Assembly (NCBI GenBank): GCA_018398765.1
Contig: JAHBMJ010001451.1
Span: 9,109-19,108, forward strand
Origin: Chromera velia
Taxonomy: Eukaryota; Sar; Chromeraceae
Reading direction: 5' to 3'
Length of the DNA: 10,000 nt
Both the position numbers and the translations under genes were made by a program. Of the stretch, positions 1-9,038 are shown in pieces; within the stretch, counting starts at the first letter, position 1, and every line of letters begins with the position of its first letter. Below the pieces are notes generated by a model. It saw only the letters and a list, made by a program, of their open reading frames with translations. It did not search any database and was not told where the DNA came from.

Positions 1-121
1 GGGGGGGGGGGAGATGAGAGTGTGGGCGTGCGTGGATGTGGGAAGGGACTCAGTTCCGCTCTCTCTTTCTCTCTCTGCGACACACACACACACATACACA
101 CACATACACACACACACGCAG

Positions 122-159
<38 letters not shown>

Positions 160-202
160 AGAGATTGGTCAGCACCTGTGTGGCATCTTTTTTGTCTCCA
201 AG
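1..202 (+). repeat. Intron end with CT and CA microsatellites
   Basis: Begins with a run of eleven G at the window edge, then a CT tract (about 58-77) followed by a CA tract (about 80-155) broken by TA and GCAGA interruptions. It lies upstream of the acceptor at 202, so I read it as the 3' part of an intron whose upstream exon is outside the window. Histidine/threonine open frames here are repeat artefacts. Confidence 0.7.
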
Positions 203-268
203 TCCGTGTCTGAGTTCAAAGAAAGAGGATCGATCTGCATCGTCCAGATTGCATGCATTCCCCTCAGT
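203..268 (+). CDS. RCC1 gene, first exon visible
   Basis: Short exon encoding a segment with EFKERGSICIVQIAC, the strand that normally opens an RCC1 blade. The acceptor is CCAAG (ends 202), weaker than the GCAG used elsewhere in the gene; the donor is GTGTAT at 269. Reading phase 0 continues into 375, so that QIACIPLS joins ICVVSLRGELL, matching the usual QIACG-x-x-H-...-G-E-L spacing although the Gly and His are replaced. Its start is the least certain boundary of the gene. Confidence 0.55.
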
Positions 269-2207
269 GTGTATGTACCCGTTTAAATGTCGGAAAAAGA
301 TATGTATAGTGATCTGTGCGGCGGTGTCAATTCACTTTTCTCCCGTCTTCTGTTTTCTTTTTGTCCTCTCACAGATTTGTGTGGTATCGTTGCGAGGCGA
401 ACTTCTGGTGACGCCCATTCCGACTTTGGGAACTCCCCATTGTCACGACAGCCCGATAGACTTGTCCGACCTTTTCGAGAGGTCCTCTGTGTCTCCTTCT
501 CCTGCCTGGAACCCCTTCGGACAGCCTGGGGATGCGAACACAGAGAGGGAAGGGGCGGACGAGGGGGCGAGACAGAACGGCAAGAAAGCCAAGAGCATAT
601 CCACAGGCACCGCCGTATGCAACGCTCTGTTCCTCCCTCACGTCGTCCATTTCCAAAGGTCATCATCCGGAGCAGTAATTGCTTACTCACGCACTCCCTC
701 CCTCACTCACTCACTCACTCACTCACTCCCTCACTCCCTCACTCACTCATTCACTTCCTCTGCATCAATCATGCGTTGGTTAAGTGCTGCACTCTATTGG
801 TTTCCACGTGCATGTCTTCTTTGCCGTCTCTTTTAAGTGGGTCTCCATGTTTCAACATTGCTCTTTGTGACTCACAGTCTATCGAAACGTTTATCGTTTC
901 TGCGCTTCTTTACCTTGCTCTCCTGCTCTCCCCTGCCGCTCTTCTATTCTCCAAATCTCTTTCCTCCTCTCTTCTTTCATTGCGCCCCCACTAACGCAGA
1001 CCCGGAGCCAAGTCGGCGCCCCCCCCGCCATCTGGCCTCCCTGCCCCCCCTCCCCCCAGCGACTTTGTTTTTCAGTGGGGGACCCTCGCAGCCTCTCGCA
1101 ATAACTGGTTCGGCATCACCTCAAAAGACTCAGACACACTGCAGATTTGGTCAGTCAGTCCGATCTTTCGTTCCTTCACTTTCTTGTTTTTATTTCGATC
1201 TGCCTTCTTTCATTCCTGGAATGCAGCTGGCTGTCGGAAAAAAGATCTCTTCTGTGTGCAAAATGCATTCGGGACGTATGCAGGCAATTAAAAAGTGACG
1301 ATCGAGTGCCAAGACAAAAGAAAAAAGAACAAAACACTCCGGAAAAAAAGAAGACTGTTGAGCCACTGAGACTAGTGCTGTTGAGCGGATCCGAGCCTGT
1401 TTCTCTCCCTCTGGCTGTCTGACCATCTCTCTCTCTCTCTCTCTCTCTCCCTCTGTGTGTGTGTGTGTGTGTGTGCATGTGTGAGTGCATGTGCGCGAAT
1501 GATTGCAAGAAAGAAAGTACGCCTGCGTGCAGGTACCACAAGTGCGCGACTGTTCCCGGAGACCTGAAGGGATTCAGGGGCGACTTCCCTGACCCCATTC
1601 CTCGGAAGGAAATTCCTGTGCCTCCTCAGAAGCCTGACTGGAAGGGGTGGGGGAAGGCGGGATTCAGTAGACGGAGGGAGGACTTGTTCAGACTGGTAGG
1701 TCTGTGGGTCTGTCTTTAAGTCGATTGGTGGGAGTAGACATAGAGAGTGAGGCTGTTCTCAGGTAGAACTTTTTCTTTCAAATGGAACTTATCATTTTCT
1801 TGGTTGGTTACCAGTCTATCTGCTGTTTCACCCACGCACCCGAAAGGGAATTCGTGTCCCTTCCTTGACTGATTGCGCGCGTGTCCCTTCCTTGGTTCAT
1901 TGCGTGTCCCTTCCTTGATTGATTGCGTGGGTCCGCAATCACTCTCATTTCAAGAGACAGCCTATCAAGACGCACAACGAAGTGGTGAAGGCCTTCCAGG
2001 GGCTTCACTGAGCTAGGGCAAAGATATGGTTCATGCAAAAGATTGGCTTGCAGAGAGAACTTAAGCACTAGAGCTGTACATTTCAAAAGTACGAGCCAGC
2101 CGGGGGGGCATTTTTGCTGTCGGTGGGTGTCCTCTCTCTGTCGATCGGTCGATCGATCGGTGTGCACTCGAACCAATTGGGTTGAGTTGGGTAGTCTGGC
2201 GATGCAG

Positions 2208-2238
<31 letters not shown>

Positions 2239-2635
2239 CTCAGTCAATCAATCAATCAATCAATCAGTCAATCAATCAATCAGTCAATCAATCAATCAAT
2301 CAGTCAATCAATCAATCAGTCAATCAATCAATCAATCAATAAGTGAATGAATGAATGAATGAATGAATGAATGAATGAATGAATCAATCAATCAATCAAT
2401 CAGTCAATCAATAAGTGAATGAATGAATGAATCAATCAATCAATCAATAAGTGAATGAATGAATCAATCAATCAATCAATAAGTGAATGAATGAATCAAT
2501 CAATCAATCAAAAAGTGAATGAATGAATGAATGAATCAATCAATCAATCAATCAATCAATAAGTGAATGAATGAATGAATCAATCAATCAATCAATAAGT
2601 GAATGAATGAATCAATCAATCAATCAGTCAATCAG

Positions 2636-2674
<39 letters not shown>

Positions 2675-4920
2675 GTGAATGAATGAATGAATCAATCAAT
2701 CAATCAATCAATCAATAAGTGAATGAATGAATCAATCAATCAATCAATCAATCAATAAGTGAATGAAAGAATCAATGAAGGGGAGTGAATGCATCAATGC
2801 ATCAATTAAATTGACTGAACTAATTCGTGAAAGCTGCAGGTGACAACGACTCACGACATTCCTTGGAAATTTACGGGCAGACATTTTTTGCCTCCCTCAG
2901 CCTTCGGAGAGTTGTTGAGCAGCGGGGGCCAAATTTTTATTTTGTCGAAGGACGGCCGGATCTTTTACTTGAGGGAGGACTTAGGACTGAAGGAAATCAT
3001 CATCCCAAGGTTCGTTGGTCTTCTGTCTGTCTCTTTGTCGTTCGTTCAAGTGCATTTTTGCTTTCATATTCCTGCTCTGGTGTTAAAATTAATTTTCCTG
3101 TGCGCTTTGGTGCATGCAAGCTGCTGTCTTCTGTATGTCTCCGTGTGTTTTTTCTTCGTTTATGTACATTTCAGTCCTTTTCCTTTCCTTGTTCCGCCTG
3201 TCATCTTGGTCGTTTCCTTGCGATTTTGTTCCCCAAGCAGTTGAGAAAACACTTTCAAACATAGCATGCGAAATTGGTTGGTTTCTTCTCCAATTTCTTC
3301 TTATGCTTGTATCCCCAAATTTCTCATCTCCTCCCTCCCTTGATGTATACACACACATATTTGCCCAACCGTATACACGTGTATGCACCCCGCATATCGC
3401 CACACACGCCATGCGATGCAGGGCGAATGTGAAGGTCCAGCTGGCTGCTGCTGGAGGGGACCATCTGATCTTCAGCACGACTTCCGGAGAGCTCTACGCG
3501 TGGGGGCAGAACCACATGGGGCAGCTGGGCACTCGGGACTTCTCCAACAGGAAGGAGAGGGTGGAGCTCCTCGAAGTCCTCCCTCCACGTGTGATGCCTT
3601 TGAAAGTGAGTGAGTGGGTCGGGGAGGGAGGGAGAGAAGGGCTTTCTTCGTCATTGGGTCCTGTATGTCCTCCCTCGAGTGAAGAGATAGATAATGCCTG
3701 TTTGCTTTGCAGTCAATCTGATGTAGGACCAAAAAGAAAGGAAAAAAGAGAAGAGAAGAGAAGTGAACAAAAGAGAAGAGAAGGGAAGAAGACCCCGATA
3801 GAAAGGCGAAGCTTGAAGCCGAACGTGTTTTGCTCCAGTGTAATAGGGCCAATCAGTCCTTTTGACTGACAGATTCGTGCGTGCAATCTTTCCTTTTAAC
3901 AACACAAATAAATATTTAATTGAGCACCGGCACCTTCCGTCCATCTTTCCGTTCCTCTCAATATTGGGCGAGCATGCAGATTGCATGTGGTGCTGACTTC
4001 ACTGCTGTCCTGGGAGCTGACGGCAGTGTTTGGGTTTTTGGAAATGGTCAGCTTCCTCTTTTCTTTACTTCTACTTCTGTCAAGCGTCAGTGGCCTTCTT
4101 TGTTCATGTCATGTCTTCATCAATTAGAGCCTCCCCTTCCCCGCGGGGGGTCCTCTGTGTTCTCCTCCCTCCTCATGGGACATTTGACATTCTTTTCTAT
4201 CTCTGCATGCATGCATGGATGCACGGTCGCTCGACCACTCAATTGCGTTCATCTGAGTCCTTTTCTTTCCATGCGCGGGCATGCAAGCAGTCTAGTATCT
4301 GTTTTGGTCCTTCTGGCGCGGCAATACCGTGTAGATGCTCTTGTATACGGCCTTGATTCGGTCAAAAACCCTTTTTTTCTTCTTCTTCCGCTTTCTTTCC
4401 GAAATGATCTGAATTCACTCTCCACTCCCCTTCCTTGAAGAAAGCGATTATCGATCCGCGCTTTCCAACTGATTTCACATCATCTTGGTTCCATGTTTAC
4501 ATGGCTCTATGTTCTATTACCCCATGCACCGCCTCGATCGTTTCATCCATCCATCCTGTTGCATGGAGGCAGGATGGCACGGTCAGTTTGGAGACGGCTC
4601 CGTGAGGATCTCCAAATCGCCCAGGAGGGTCGAGGCGTTGCACGGTGCCGGGGTTGTGGGACTGTCCGCAGGGGCTGCAACTCTGGCGTGTCTCACAGAC
4701 AGTGGAGACGTCAGTTAGGGCTTTTCGATGGATACTTTCTTTATTCAATCATCGCCTGGGAATTAACGGTTTTGGAATTGGCTTCCCATCTCATCTCCTT
4801 CTTGCATGTCATTTGTTTCTGTTTTTCTTTCTTTCTCTCCGTTCTTTCTGCCTTCCTTCAAGTCTTTCACCACATGTATCGGTGAAGACGTACAACTAAT
4901 CAAACGCCTGGGGCACTGTT

Positions 4921-5002
<82 letters not shown>

Positions 5003-5615
5003 CAGTGGATGTTTTTCTCCTCTTTGCTTCCTCTTTTTTCTTTCCGTGCAGGTGTACGTGTGGGGACGTTTTGTCGAGCAGCAGGGCGCCGCCGCACGTC
5101 TCGCGCTGGCGGAAAAAATGCGACGGGAGCAGGAGAAGAAAGAAGCGGAAGAAAGGGAGAAGCGGGCTCTGGCAGAGAGAGAGAAGGCAGAGAGAGCAGG
5201 AGGTTCTTCCAAGCCCCTCCGCTCCCAGCCATCTGCTGTTACCGCTGCAGGCGAAGAAGCCTCACCCCCCCACCGCCAGTCTTCCGCGTCTCCCCTCAAG
5301 AGGGGGACTTCTTCTGCTACTGTAGGAACGACAACAAACGGCAAGGGAGATGCCCCCACCCCTGACGCCACTGGATCCCGCACTCCGAAAGGAAAGAAGA
5401 AGGACAAACACAACGCAGCAGGCAGCGGACCTATAGGGGAAGACGATATATTCAGAAACCTGATGCCTGTACCAACTTATGTAAAGGATCACCTGACTCC
5501 CAAAAGACTGGGAAGAGTCAAACCACCGGAAGTGCGTCAATATAAACCGCATCAAATGGCAGTCTCCCATGCTTTTGTAGCACTTTACTATCCCCCTGTG
5601 ACTCCAGCTTCTTAA
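203..5615 (+). CDS. RCC1-repeat (beta-propeller) protein with C-terminal coiled coil, 5' partial, nine exons
   Basis: Reconstructed join: 203-268, 375-658, 1000-1149, 1533-1695, 2840-3009, 3422-3605, 3980-4046, 4573-4709, 5052-5615, giving about 594 residues and ending in TAA. Phases agree at every junction. RCC1 signatures appear only after joining: QIAC...GELL near residues 14-35, VFQWG near 135, GGDHLIFSTTSGELYAWGQN near 285-305 followed by GQLG, IACGADFTAVLGADGSVWVFGNG near 340-362, then HGQFGDG...PRRV and CLTDSGDVYVWG near 395-412. Known for the family: RCC1 blades form a seven-bladed propeller used as a guanine-exchange or protein/chromatin docking platform. Several blades here are degenerate, so exchange activity cannot be claimed. 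After the propeller come a Glu/Lys/Arg-rich coiled coil (about 420-458), a Ser/Thr/Pro-rich basic stretch containing KGKKKDK, and a short hydrophobic end. No signal peptide can be judged because the N-terminus lies outside the window. The gene is convergent with the zinc-finger gene. Confidence 0.8.
375..658 (+). CDS. RCC1 gene, exon 2
   Basis: Starts after CTCTCACAG. It encodes ICVVSLRGELL, then a polar loop rich in Glu, Gly and Lys, and ends with SISTGTAVCNALF, the opening strand of the next blade. The donor GTCATC at 659 is not strong but is the only nearby GT that leaves two bases and so matches the phase of the exon at 1000. A GTATGC at 615 looks better as a donor but breaks the frame. 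Confidence 0.6.
659..999 (+). repeat. Intron with CTCA microsatellite
   Basis: Contains a CTCA/CTCC tetranucleotide tract (about 685-754), then T/C-rich sequence with a long pyrimidine run leading to the CTAACGCAG acceptor. CTAAC close to the acceptor may serve as branch point or be part of the splice signal. Confidence 0.65.
1000..1149 (+). CDS. RCC1 gene, exon 3
   Basis: Acceptor CTAACGCAG, donor GTCAGT at 1150. After a proline-rich linker it encodes FVFQWG followed by SRNNWFG and DTLQI, an RCC1 blade core. The last two bases TG plus the first base of the exon at 1533 restore a Trp codon. The longer open frame through this stretch (837-1298) uses a different phase and lacks these motifs. 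Confidence 0.7.
1426..1475 (+). repeat. CT-GT composite microsatellite in intron 1150-1532
   Basis: About 14 CT units pass directly into about 10 GT units, ending about 57 bases before the acceptor at 1532. The same arrangement occurs in the intron before the terminal exon. Confidence 0.95.
1533..1695 (+). CDS. RCC1 gene, exon 4
   Basis: Acceptor GCGTGCAG, donor GTAGGT at 1696, ending on a complete codon (LFRL). It encodes a Pro/Lys/Trp-rich loop with FPDPIPRKEIPVPPQ and WKGWGKAGF. It has no recognisable blade core of its own and probably forms an insertion between propeller strands. Confidence 0.65.
1854..1917 (+). repeat. Three-copy GTGTCCCTTCCTTG direct repeat
   Basis: Exact 14-base copies start at 1854, 1881 and 1904, separated by ATTGCG-containing spacers. 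They sit in the long intron 1696-2839, ahead of the tetranucleotide satellite. Confidence 0.9.
2205..2770 (+). repeat. CAAT/AAGT/GAAT tetranucleotide mosaic satellite
   Basis: About 560 bases of CAAT tracts (with CAGT variants) alternating with GAAT tracts. The change from CAAT to GAAT passes through AAGT ten times, starting at 2341, 2413, 2449, 2481, 2513, 2561, 2597, 2673, 2717 and 2757; every spacing is a multiple of four. It lies inside the intron 1696-2839 of the RCC1 gene. The QSINQSIN-type open frame across it is an artefact. Confidence 0.95.
2840..3009 (+). CDS. RCC1 gene, exon 5
   Basis: Acceptor AAGCTGCAG, donor GTTCGT at 3010. It encodes SAFGELLSSGGQIFILSKDGRIFYL, of which GGQIFILSKDGRIFYL reads as a divergent RCC1 strand pair. 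It ends with two bases (AG) that pair with a G at 3422 to give Arg. It follows an intron of about 1.1 kb filled with tetranucleotide repeats; the phase-0 joint with 1695 suggests no exon is missing between them. Confidence 0.75.
3422..3605 (+). CDS. RCC1 gene, exon 6 (clearest blade)
   Basis: Acceptor GCGATGCAG, donor GTGAGT at 3606. It encodes AAAGGDHLIFSTTSGELYAWG and then QNHMGQLGTRDFS with PPRV, a near-complete canonical RCC1 repeat (G-G/D-H, G-E-L-Y-x-W-G, G-Q-L-G, P-x-x-V). A second in-line donor (GTGGGT at 3614) would lengthen the exon by 8 bases and would need the GAG acceptor ending at 3972. Confidence 0.85.
3734..3792 (+). repeat. Purine-rich AAGAG tract in intron 3606-3979
   Basis: An imperfect AAGAG/GAAGA run on the sense strand. 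It is purine-rich, unlike the pyrimidine-rich repeats of the other introns of this gene. The rest of the intron shows nothing recognisable apart from the acceptor region. Confidence 0.8.
3980..4046 (+). CDS. RCC1 gene, exon 7
   Basis: Acceptor AGCATGCAG, donor GTCAGC at 4047. It encodes IACGADFTAVLGADGSVWVFGN, a textbook RCC1 core. With this acceptor the spacing from the preceding P-x-x-V to IACG is short. Donor 3614 with acceptor 3972 would insert a few residues ending in MQ and restore usual spacing, at the cost of a GAG acceptor. The 5' edge is therefore 3973 or 3980. Confidence 0.75.
4573..4709 (+). CDS. RCC1 gene, exon 8
   Basis: Acceptor GGAGGCAG, donor GTCAGT at 4710. The first two bases complete a Gly codon with the preceding exon, giving VFGNG-WHGQFGDGS, the expected W-G-x-G-x-x-G-Q-L-G arrangement. 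It continues with SPRRVEAL, VVGLSAGAATLACLTDSGD and ends in phase 0. Confidence 0.85.
4925..5001 (+). repeat. CT-GT composite microsatellite in intron 4710-5051
   Basis: About 42 bases of CT with one TT break, then about 34 bases of GT. It ends 50 bases before the acceptor at 5051. A pyrimidine-rich stretch follows up to GTGCAG. Confidence 0.95.
5052..5615 (+). CDS. RCC1 gene, terminal exon with coiled coil
   Basis: Acceptor TCCGTGCAG directly before VYVWGRF, which completes the blade begun by CLTDSGD. Next is a Glu/Lys/Arg/Ala helix (about 40 residues, 5085-5200) with a strong coiled-coil look. A Ser/Pro/Thr-rich linker follows, then a lysine cluster near 5390-5405, a segment with IFRNLMPVPTYVKDHLTPKR, and the stop at 5613-5615. 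The tail resembles no domain I recognise. Confidence 0.85.
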   Translation: MYVWGRFVEQQGAAARLALAEKMRREQEKKEAEEREKRALAEREKAERAGGSSKPLRSQPSAVTAAGEEASPPHRQSSASPLKRGTSSATVGTTTNGKGDAPTPDATGSRTPKGKKKDKHNAAGSGPIGEDDIFRNLMPVPTYVKDHLTPKRLGRVKPPEVRQYKPHQMAVSHAFVALYYPPVTPAS

Positions 5616-6240
5616 GACGTTCCGAGAGAAAACTTTGAATATTGATTTATAATTTAGAATAAGTGAATTTAACAATCTAATGTAAATTAATTAATATAAC
5701 TTAAAGTTTAAACTTTGGAGCCGCAGACGTTTGAATAAAAATTCTCAGTCAGGCCTGGCGGGACTTACAGGCTAAGTTTCATACAGCGCACATGCAGCTC
5801 TAGATGCAGCTGTTTATACCAACTTTTAACTACAACTTTTAATTTACTATTAGAATAGTTCGTGCAATACGTACGTATGTCTGGAGATATAAATTGATCA
5901 CGATTATGACCATACGCTATCGCTAGCTAGATCGCTAGAAACTTATATTTCTAGGTTTTTTACGTTTCAAAGCAATGTAGTGACGAGCCGACGAGGTCCG
6001 GCACCTAGCCCAGCAGTGGAGCACGGGGCTATCGAGGCAATTTGGAATATTAATTAATCCTCAGGCTATATCCTATCACATAACAGTATACGTGAAGTGA
6101 TAAGATAATTATTAAGATTCGATCAAGCTTCAACAAAATAGTTTGCGTCTAACATGCATGTTAAATCGAGATGTTAAATACACTTATCGATACTGTATTA
6201 ATTGTATGTCCGCACTGCAGTGGCACGACATAGAGAGAAA
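5616..6240. other. AT-rich spacer between convergent genes
   Basis: No plausible coding exon. It is clearly richer in A and T than either gene, except for a short GC-rich patch near 5975-6035. It contains the palindrome AAAGTTTAAACTTT (5703-5716), an inverted repeat CTAGAAA/TTTCTAG (5935-5941 and 5948-5954) and TACGTACGTA. It probably holds the RCC1 3' UTR and termination region. I do not recognise a transposon or RNA gene here. Confidence 0.5.
5734..5739 (+). promoter_or_regulatory. Possible poly(A) signal of the RCC1 gene
   Basis: AATAAA about 120 bases past the stop, in AT-rich sequence. Position and form fit a eukaryotic poly(A) signal, but such hexamers are expected by chance in AT-rich DNA and the signal used by this organism is not known. 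Confidence 0.4.
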
Positions 6241-7742
<1,502 letters not shown>

Positions 7743-8008
7743 ATGCGAGAGAGAGAAAGAGAGAGATAAGAGACCGACCCTGAAATCCCCCGGCTGCCCA
7801 TTTCCGGAACTGCCGATAGCCGCCCCTCCCTCCTTTCCCCCATCTCCTTTGTCGTCTTCCTCTCCGCCCTCCCCTCACCCCCCCTTGGCAGTGTTCAGAA
7901 CTCTATGCCTCGATCAGGAAAAGATTAGAAAGTGCGATCGAAATGCATTCGGCGAAGAGTGAAACCAGCTAGTGCTTCGGACTCCTATATGGACCGATGG
8001 AGAAAACC
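7743..8008. other. Region downstream of the CEHGR gene stop
   Basis: On the minus strand this is the first sequence after the stop codon at 8009-8011, so probably 3' UTR. It is plus-strand C-rich around 7790-7890. No AATAAA is visible on the minus strand in this stretch. Confidence 0.4.
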
Positions 8009-9038
8009 TCATGCAGTCGGTTTGAGCACGGCTTGGGAACCTGCCTTGGAGACGTCTACTGTGCCGCTCTTTATTCTCCGCAAACGTGAGTTGCTCTTAC
8101 ACTCTTTGCACGTAGAGCGTCTTCTCCCATGCTCGCAGATTGACCCGCCCCCGCACTCTTTGCACTCTGAGCGTTGTCTCCCATGCTCGCAAATGGAGCT
8201 GCCCCCGCACTCTTTGCACCGAGACCGTATTCTCCCATGCTCGCAAATGGAGCTGCCCCCGCACTCTTTGCACTGAGAGCGTTGTCTCCCATGCTCGCAA
8301 ATGGAGTTGCCCCCGCACTCTTTGCACTTAGAGCGTTGTCTCCCATGCTCGCAAATGGAGCTGCCCCCGCACTCTTTGCACGTAGAGCGTATTCTCCCAT
8401 GCTCGCAAATGGAGCCCCCCCCGCACTCTTTGCACTGAGAGCGTCTTCTCCCATGCTCGCAAATGGACCCACCCCCGCACTCTTTGCACTGAGAGCGCCT
8501 TCTCCCGTGCTCGCAAATGGAGCTGCCCCCGCATTCTTTGCAAAGAGAGCGTATTCTCCCATGCTCGCAAATGGACGCACCCCCGCACTCTTTGCAAAGA
8601 GAGCGTTGTCTCCCATGCTCGCAAATGGAGCTGCCCCCGCACTCTTTGCACCGAGAGCGTATTCTCCCATGCTCGCAAATGGAGCCCCCCCCGCACTCTT
8701 TGCACTCTGAGCGTTTTCTCCCGTGCTCGCAAATGGAGCTGCCCCCGCACTCTTTGCACTGAGAGCGCCTTCTCCCATGCTCGCAAATGGACCCACCCCC
8801 GCATTCCTTGCACTCAGAGCGTTGTCTCCCATGCTCGCAAATGGACCCACCCCCGCACTCTTTGCACCGAGAGCGTATTCTCCCATGTTCACACTTACTC
8901 TGCATAAGAAGCGAGGGGTCACACAGAGAGCATTTGCGTTTATCTCTTTGGTGAGGTATGCACAGGTTGTCTGCATTCTTCGGCGGGTTTCTCCTCCTTC
9001 TGTTGGGCAACTTTGACTCCGGGTCTCCCTCCTCCTCC
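8009..9038 (-). CDS. Zinc-finger gene, terminal exon with the CEHGR array
   Basis: The acceptor on the minus strand is GTGTGTGTGCAG, ending at 9039. The exon opens with a single G that completes the Gly codon left by the upstream exon, giving KIHHG-EEEGDPESKL. It encodes the degenerate module (NLCIPHQRDKRKCSLC), the fifteen modules and the tail SRLRRIKSG...LKPTA. Alternative: a separate single-exon gene starting at the ATG at 9073-9071 (MCISSEH). I prefer splicing because donor, acceptor and phase all fit. A second GCAG lies just before the first module (near 8900) but does not match the phase. Confidence 0.8.

Noticed and set aside
36-836. Long plus-strand open frame (266 codons) with His/Thr runs
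   Set aside because: Only 375-658 of this frame looks like protein; the rest is CA and CTCA microsatellite inside introns.
1946-2000. Possible extra exon after CATTTCAAG (RQPIKTHNEVVKAFQ)
   Set aside because: It has a fair acceptor but no matching donor, and the exons at 1695 and 2840 already join in phase without it.
8070-8075. AATAAA on the minus strand near the end of the CEHGR coding region
   Set aside because: It lies about 60 bases before the stop codon inside the reading frame. Use as a poly(A) signal would remove the stop, so it is more likely a chance match.
8174-8710. Plus-strand open frames through the array (LANGAAPALFA and CSQMELPPHS repeats)
   Set aside because: Antisense readings of the same array, with no independent start context or motif.
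8084-8893. CRISPR-like regular repeat array
   Set aside because: The repeats are contiguous 54-bp coding units without unique spacers, in a eukaryotic gene.
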